A stretch of DNA of 64,000 nucleotides from Rapana venosa (taxonomy: Eukaryota > Mollusca > Gastropoda > Neogastropoda > Muricidae): NCBI GenBank assembly GCA_028751875.1, contig CM054138.1, forward strand, positions 41,458,209 to 41,522,208, read 5' to 3'. A model generated the notes under the pieces. The model was not told the origin of the DNA and ran no database searches. It saw nothing but the letters and a program-made list of their open reading frames with translations. Positions 58,880-64,000 of this stretch are shown in pieces. Position 1 is the first letter of the stretch, and every line of letters starts with the position of its first letter. Made by a program: the position numbers and the translations under genes.

Positions 58880-59640
58880 CATCTGAGCAAAAGTGCGTTG
58901 CGCTGCCGTTAATTAAGTGCCTGACAGTTCAGGCCCAGGGCATCTAACTTCGACCTGGGAAAGAATTGTTATCTTATAAGTCTTTATGAATCTACAACAC
59001 CAATGTCAAATCGGTCCTACTTTATGGCTCGGAAATCTGGCGGGTAACAAAAACCAACACCCACAAACTCCAGTCTTTTACCAACAAATGCCTCAGGAAC
59101 ATCATCAACATCAGGTGGCCGGAAGTCATATCCAACAAACAACTGTAGGACAGGACCAGACAAACCCCAATCGAGTCCATTATTAAACAAAGGAAGTGAG
59201 GATGGATCAGCCATACACTCCGCAAGCCTGCGTCAAATGTCACCAGACAGGCCCTTGACTGGAATCCACAAGGGAAGCGGAAAGTTGGTCGACCAAAACA
59301 GACCTAGCGCAGAAGTGTTGACGAAGAAACAAGGCAGCTGGAATGACATGGGCCGAGATGAAGAGAATCTCCCAAAACTGAGTTCGTTGGAGGGGTGTTG
59401 TTGCAGCCCTATGTTCCCCAAGGAACCAAGAGGCATAAGTCAAGTCTTTATGAAGAAAAAAAGGCAGGAGAATGGACCAAGAAGGCAGAGAATAGACAGG
59501 GTAACAGGAAGGGAAGGTGCAAGGCAAAAACAAAGAGAGGGATAGAAAAGAGGGAACTCCTAGCACAGAATTTCCAGAAAGTGGGGATGCTATCTATACT
59601 GAAAGGCCCCCGGAATCTCCACGGGGGCCTACTTTTATGA
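58880..59640 (+). repeat. Dispersed repeat D, copy 3, interrupted by a LINE
   Basis: The left half (GCGTTGCGCTGCCGTT, GCCTGACAGTTCAGGCCCAG, AGAATTGTTATCTTATAAG) and the right half (AAAAGGCAGGAGAATGGACC, CTAGCACAGAATTTCCAGAA, CTCCACGGGGGCCT) match the uninterrupted copy at 47815-48150. Confidence 0.85.
58988..59440 (+). pseudogene. 5'-truncated LINE fragment with target duplication
   Basis: In one frame: SVLLYGSEIWRVTKTNTHK, LQSFTNKCLRNIINIRWPEV and [20 protein letters not shown], then RGVVAALCSPR after frame breaks: the RT C-terminal tail of a common animal LINE. AAGTCTTTATGAA occurs on both sides (about 58978 and 59442). Confidence 0.85.
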
Positions 59641-60029
59641 AAACTGAGTTTGCACCTTTCTAAGCATAGATTTTGAAAAGGATTGACTGTTGGCATGATC
59701 CTCCACAGAGCTTTACATTTTTCACACAGTTGCTGTGTTCATAATTTCGCATGGTAATTGATGATTTAGCTTCAACAGTATGTTTGAATGATATCTGAGA
59801 AAAAGCAAAAAGATATAGGGATGTATTGTAAGAATTGATAGCAATAGATCCAGATCATTATCAACACTGTTGAGATGACTACATGAATAGGGTTGACCTA
59901 AGATATTTGTCACACCCAGGCTATACACTTGAAGGCGGGCAATTCTCATTGTGTGACACGTCTGAAAACATCCAAGGTGCTGCCACAAAAATGAGTTTAT
60001 TATGGATTAAATCATGTTGACACAAGAAG
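59641..60029. other. Intergenic, no gene seen
   Basis: AT-rich sequence without recognisable features. Confidence 0.4.
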
Positions 60030-60415
60030 GAAGATGGCAGGACAGTTAAGACGTTTACCTGCTTAACAAGTAAACCCTGAGGTTCTAGGTTCGATTCCCA
60101 GCCTGGCCCTTTCTTCCCGGTTTCACGGGAAAATCAAACTGAATGACAAAGTCCTTCAGATGAGACTATAAACTGAGGCCCCGAGTGGAAATGCACGCAG
60201 AACATCTTGTGCACACGTTAAAAACCCGTTCCGCCTTTCGGAAGAGCAGGCCATTTCATGCCTGTAGGAACGGATGACAAAATTTCAAAATCGCACACAC
60301 ACAGGTATCGTGTTTAGGCACCATCCCTGGAATACAGCTACATAAATGGTGGGATTAAACACACACACAAAACGAGCACCATCGGTGAACCTCTAGCTCT
60401 AGCCCAGGAAAACAA
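60030..60415 (+). repeat. tRNA-SINE family S1, full length with tail module
   Basis: Head GATGGCAGGACAGTTAAGAC and B box GGTTCGATTCCCAGCC; then GATGAGACTATAAACTGAGG, CAGAACATCTTGTGCACACG, GCATTTCATG-like core, CATCCCTGGAATACAGCTAC and the tail module ending GTGAACCTCTAGCTCTAG. Confidence 0.88.
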
Positions 60416-60684
60416 AGTCATGTCGACAAATCCACAAATCTAGGTATCCCCCTAACGATCATCTAGTTCAATGGAATATTGATAAAATCCTGTCACGTAA
60501 AGTAGAAAACAAGGCAGTTTTAAAGTGAATGAATGAACACAGAACAAGACACCCATTTGTGTTTTATTTTCTTTCTAAAATAATGTAATTGGCCTAGCAG
60601 ATTTTTTTAACCACAGGTTTAAGCTAGGCTAGCCTAAGGGACGGAATCAAGGCTGTTTCACAGATTAAGTTCCCTTGATTACAA

Positions 60685-60759
60685 ATGGCGCTAAAAGGGA
60701 AGAAGTTTAAAACTTTTAGGGGCCTCTGTCACAAGTACTATGTGAGTGTGGTTGATTGA
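60685..60759 (+). other. Upstream ORF (24 codons) in the XRCC3-like 5' region
   Basis: ATG in a good context (ACAAATGG) opens 24 codons starting MALKGKKFK and stops 28 bases before the XRCC3-like start. It also contains a consensus donor (TAT|GTGAGT). Whether it lies in the transcript is unknown. Confidence 0.4.
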
Positions 60760-60787
60760 AACAGACCCAATCTTCCTTCAGGATAAA

Positions 60788-60848
60788 ATGGGCCTTAGTA
60801 TCGGGGATCTGGATGTCAACCCAAGAATCATTTCTGCTGTTCAAAACG
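60788..60848 (+). CDS. XRCC3: XRCC3-like gene exon 1
   Basis: 61 bases from ATG to donor AACG|GTAAAT. Codes MGLSIGDLDVNPRIISAVQN, which matches the N-terminus of vertebrate XRCC3 (DLNPRIIAAI). XRCC3 is a RAD51 paralogue that works with RAD51C in homologous recombination repair. Ends in phase 1. Confidence 0.82.
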
Positions 60849-61954
60849 GTAAATCAAAAGAATGAAGCCATAGGTTATACTTGTCATGAAAACACTAAAC
60901 AGTTTGTGTGTGTGTTTTTTAATGTAGGCCTACATGTTCAAACTTCAATGTCCAGCAAAGTGTGAGGAACAGGCTTGCGATTGATAATTTGATGCATTCA
61001 AGTAGACTTTAAAAGTCCGAGTCTATTGATAGTGATACTCTGTTGTTGTTGAAATAATATTAAAAGTCCTGCGGAGATTTCCGATCTAGAGACAACTCGA
61101 AAACGCCACAATTATTATATCCAGCATCAAAAACACTAGCTTGCCTCTTACTCTTAGTTTAAGGTGGCTTTTATTGTAGATACTGGTAGAACGATGTCAT
61201 TTTAAACTCTCAGAGGAGATTTCTGACTCAAATGCAAGGAAACAACTATCTCGACAGAATCACCACTGGGACGTATCAGTATCACAACAGATCTCCAAGC
61301 CCCCAAATCGGAAATCTCCGCAAGGACGTTTTGATCATCACAACAAACTTTCGATCTCATGCTTAAGACTAGTGTAGCAGCTACCCTGAAAACATTCTAT
61401 TGTTTTGATTGATCAGAGAGCTATATAGAGCAGGTGTTAAAGGGAAATCAAATGGTGGTATGATAATTGATAAATTTATTTCAGCACATGATTGTCTTGA
61501 TTGATGATATCAACTTACCAAGATCTTACAAGTCACACTTTATAAATTATATGATGGTACATACAGTGCATAATAAATTATCACACAACATATGCACACC
61601 CTACAGTCACATAAATTGATAAAATATACATGTATGTGCGCGAGCACACACACACACACACACACACACTTTATTTTCATGTCCCCTCCAACTTGAATTG
61701 ACTTGACTCTCTCTGTTTAGATTCTTCTTCAAATCACATGTTCCTATCCGTCTAGCACACGTTGGTTTATAATATCATACATAAAATCTCTCATTGTGTG
61801 TGTTTTGCAAGTAGCCCTAGCAGTGGACAGTTTTTAAAGAACTTATCAATGTTTTCAAGGGTTTTTTGTTTTTGTTGTTGTTGGTTTTGGTTATATACAC
61901 ATAGTTTCAGTCTCTCATGGTTCTTGGGGTCATCTGGTATGTATGCATGTGCCA

Positions 61955-62430
61955 CTTTTAACAGTTTTAAGTCACAGCAGATTTTTCTGCATGAAATTCG
62001 GGCTGCTCTTCCCAGGCAGCATTGCAAAAGAGCTGATTAATTTTTTCCTTTTTTACTATTTGTTTCCCTATCCGTAAAGCTTTTTTCTTGGCCAATCTTT
62101 TAGCCTGAGGACGGTTTTAAATAAACCGAAAATTTGTCTCTGCCAAACACTTGAGTGTTGTGTTTTTACTTGTCTGCTTTTTTAGAGGCTTTTTTCTACA
62201 TAATTGTGCCAGGGGCAACCACTAAACTGGTTGTTGTAGGTTCTTTTACATGTAGACAGGACCTCAATGTATCGTCTCATTCATTGATTCCAAAGACTTA
62301 CACCCAGACCACCACTCATACCACGGTCTATTAGATGGGGGGAGGGAGGTGGGCACAAATGAGGATCAAACATGCACTTTTGCTTTCTAGGCTGGTGTGT
62401 TACCTCTAAGTCTAAGGCCACGAATCCACC
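61955..62430 (-). repeat. SINE family S2 copy, disrupted by a hairpin-bearing element
   Basis: S2 core on the minus strand at 61970-62030 (AGCAGATTTTTCTGCATGAA, TTCGGGCTGCTCTTCCC on the plus strand) and S2 head at 62215-62430 (ACCACTCATACCACGGTCTA, GGTGTGTTACCTCTAAG). Between them lies the element end at 62100-62165. Confidence 0.65.
62100..62165 (+). repeat. Element 3' end with CCTGAGGA-stem-GAAA hairpin, copy 2
   Basis: CCTGAGGA, C, GGTTT, loop TAAAT, AAACC, GAAAATTTG, then GTTGTGTTTTTACTTG. Same layout as 36150-36243 with a different stem that is still fully paired. Confidence 0.5.
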
Positions 62431-62756
62431 CTTAGTTTACAGATCCAGAATAAATGCATTATACTTTATAGAGACTTCTTCATCTCAGCTTACAATGTTT
62501 TCTTCATTCTGTACAGTGTACTCCTCTTGTATTTTGCAGACTTAAACTGCTATACTAGAATACAGACACCCCACTCCCCCCCTCTCTCTCTCTCTTCCCT
62601 CCCCCTCCTCTCTCTTCCCTCCCCCTCTCACTCTCTGTCTCTCAAATATACCACACACTGAGACTCTCCTGCTTTTCCTGAATGTTCAGTATTTGTAGAA
62701 CTTTGGGGTTTTTGTTAACTTAAAAGTTAACTTTATATATTCGTGGTATTTTGCAG

Positions 62757-62894
62757 CAGGCTTCCATGATGGCAGAAGACTCCTGAACTTGCCAAATGCA
62801 GAACTAGAGCGTCTGACAGGTCTGTCTGTCAGGGATGTGATGCAGCTCAAAGATGTCATTTCAAGTGCTGTTCTCCAATTCCATGCTGTTACAG
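62757..62894 (+). CDS. XRCC3: XRCC3-like gene exon 2
   Basis: 138 bases, from TTTGCAG acceptor to donor ACAG|GTTATG. Codes AGFHDGRRLLNLPNAELERL and TGLSVRDVMQLKDVISS. Human XRCC3 has [21 protein letters not shown] at this place, and residue spacing from the start matches exactly if the first of two tandem CAG acceptors is used. The ATPase core exons lie right of the window. Confidence 0.82.
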
Positions 62895-64000
62895 GTTATG
62901 AGATTTTACTATTCAAATTTTTTTTAAGTACAAGTTGCTGAAATTCGCTTCATTTTTCCACAAGAAAGAAAATTCTGAGAACACTTTCTGAATATCTATA
63001 CATCATTTTAGCACAGTATTTTTTTTTAAGAAAAATTTTTTTTTCAAGATCAAATGGTTGTTGCTGTGCATGGATACTAGGAATGTTAATGTCATTATCA
63101 TGGCTGCGTTTAATTCAATATAGCTGACTGGATGGAGCATTTGACTGCCATCCCTATGAGCCTATCACAGTGTCAGTATTAACACAAGGGAGAGAACCCC
63201 TCTTTCCCAGTACACGTGCACTGTGTACATTTGTATGCTACTGTAACCCAGTAGCAGGTGATATGGAGGGTTAGTAGATAGTTGGTTACCCTATAGCAGA
63301 TTACCATAGCAAAAAGGTTAAGTCATAGACCTGTTCAAATCTTGACATCGGTGTGTTGTAAATTAACTTAGGGTGAGGATGCTTTTACCTCATTTCCATT
63401 CATGTGTATTACTCACAGGCATCAAAACACACCATAAGTATATCATAATTCATATCAGTGATCAGTGATTTATGGAAACGTAAAGATATCCAGCATATTA
63501 TACCTAAAAAGAGATGGGCTCTGCCAGGTTCAACTTGCCCAAGAGGCACAGCCTGAAGTATTAAGTGCAGTGTCCCAACTCCTCAAGGAGTCAAAGGAAT
63601 GACTTAGGCCAGTATTTTGTTTGCTCAGACTGAACAGAGCCTGTCAGCACTAGATTCTGTGATATTGCATACAATGTGACTGAAATCTTCAAAGTGGATT
63701 GTGGATCATGCCCAATAAAGAAGTTTGGAAACCACCGCCATAACAGTAGCAAACTTCAGAATCATTTTTGTATTAGTTTTATGGGCTAGATTATAATCAA
63801 GAGTTTTTGATCAAACAAAACAACAAAAAAACAACCTTGCTTTGATAGATTAAGTATATTAATAATTTGATTTATTAAGCTACATCATTGGAACTTTCCA
63901 CACAGTGTATCTAGCATTGAGGAATGGAACGGGAGCAAGAGCAATCTGGTCAGAGTTAAGATTGGAAAATGCTCTTATCACAGATACCATGCTCTGCCAT
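62895..64000 (+). other. XRCC3-like intron 2 (to window end)
   Basis: No exon recognised. A repeat copy lies at 63180-63330. A segment from 63907 to the end is open in the right phase but does not resemble XRCC3. Confidence 0.45.
63210..63325 (+). repeat. Dispersed repeat rich in GGTTACC, copy 2
   Basis: CACTGTGTACATTTGTATGC, TACTGTAACCCAGTAGCAGG, TGATATGGAGGG, TTGGTTACCCTATAG and AAAAGGTTAAG. Partner of 16150-16320 in opposite orientation. Confidence 0.65.

Larger units (their letters stand above)
60849..62756 (+). other. XRCC3-like intron 1
   Basis: Contains a SINE-type copy on the minus strand at 61955-62430, (CA)n near 61647-61669 and pyrimidine-rich tracts near 62570-62640. No exon seen. 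Confidence 0.5.

Noticed and set aside
63907..64000. Possible third exon of the XRCC3-like gene
   Set aside because: The phase fits and the frame is open to the window end, but the residues do not resemble XRCC3 at this place and the acceptor is weak.

Overview
This is animal nuclear DNA. Genes are split by GT-AG introns, long introns hold CA/CT/AT microsatellites, and several tRNA-derived SINE families and decayed LINEs are scattered throughout. The repeat style suggests a mollusc, most likely a gastropod. That is inference; no rRNA or mitochondrial marker is present to confirm it.

Layout. 1-0.75 kb: decayed Ty3/Gypsy-type pol. 2.2-2.7 kb (+): last exon of a gene resembling the DUF1647 (glycosyltransferase-like) family, continuing off the left edge. 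3.5-9.7 kb: SINE copies, a 46-bp minisatellite and a 69-bp satellite. 9.7-11.5 kb: a 1.68-kb element with inverted termini. 12.36-28.28 kb (-): a complete 12-exon kanadaptin (SLC4A1AP) gene, with a 461-bp MITE 85 bp upstream of its start codon. 28.9-34 kb: nested retrotransposons and tandem repeats. 34.2-48.85 kb (-): a complete five-exon DUF1647-like gene, an inverted paralogue of the one at 2.2 kb. Its first intron holds a 45-bp minisatellite, a large 23-bp satellite and an assembly-suspect duplication that includes a run of 155 C followed by 190 T. 49-60.5 kb: SINEs and several LINE remnants. 60.79 kb to the right edge (+): first two coding exons of an XRCC3-like RAD51 paralogue, whose remainder lies outside.

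The genes do not form a pathway. Kanadaptin is a nuclear FHA protein, the DUF1647-like proteins are probably Golgi type II membrane proteins, and XRCC3 acts in recombination repair. The most informative content is the repeat biology: a SINE that joins a tRNA-type A box to a 5S rRNA internal promoter, a SINE family sharing its 3' tail with a LINE in the same window, nested insertions with target-site duplications and an empty-site paralogue, and a recurrent hairpin motif with compensatory changes that resembles part of a hammerhead ribozyme. Most long ORFs here are artefacts of tandem repeats whose unit is a multiple of three, or of homopolymers.
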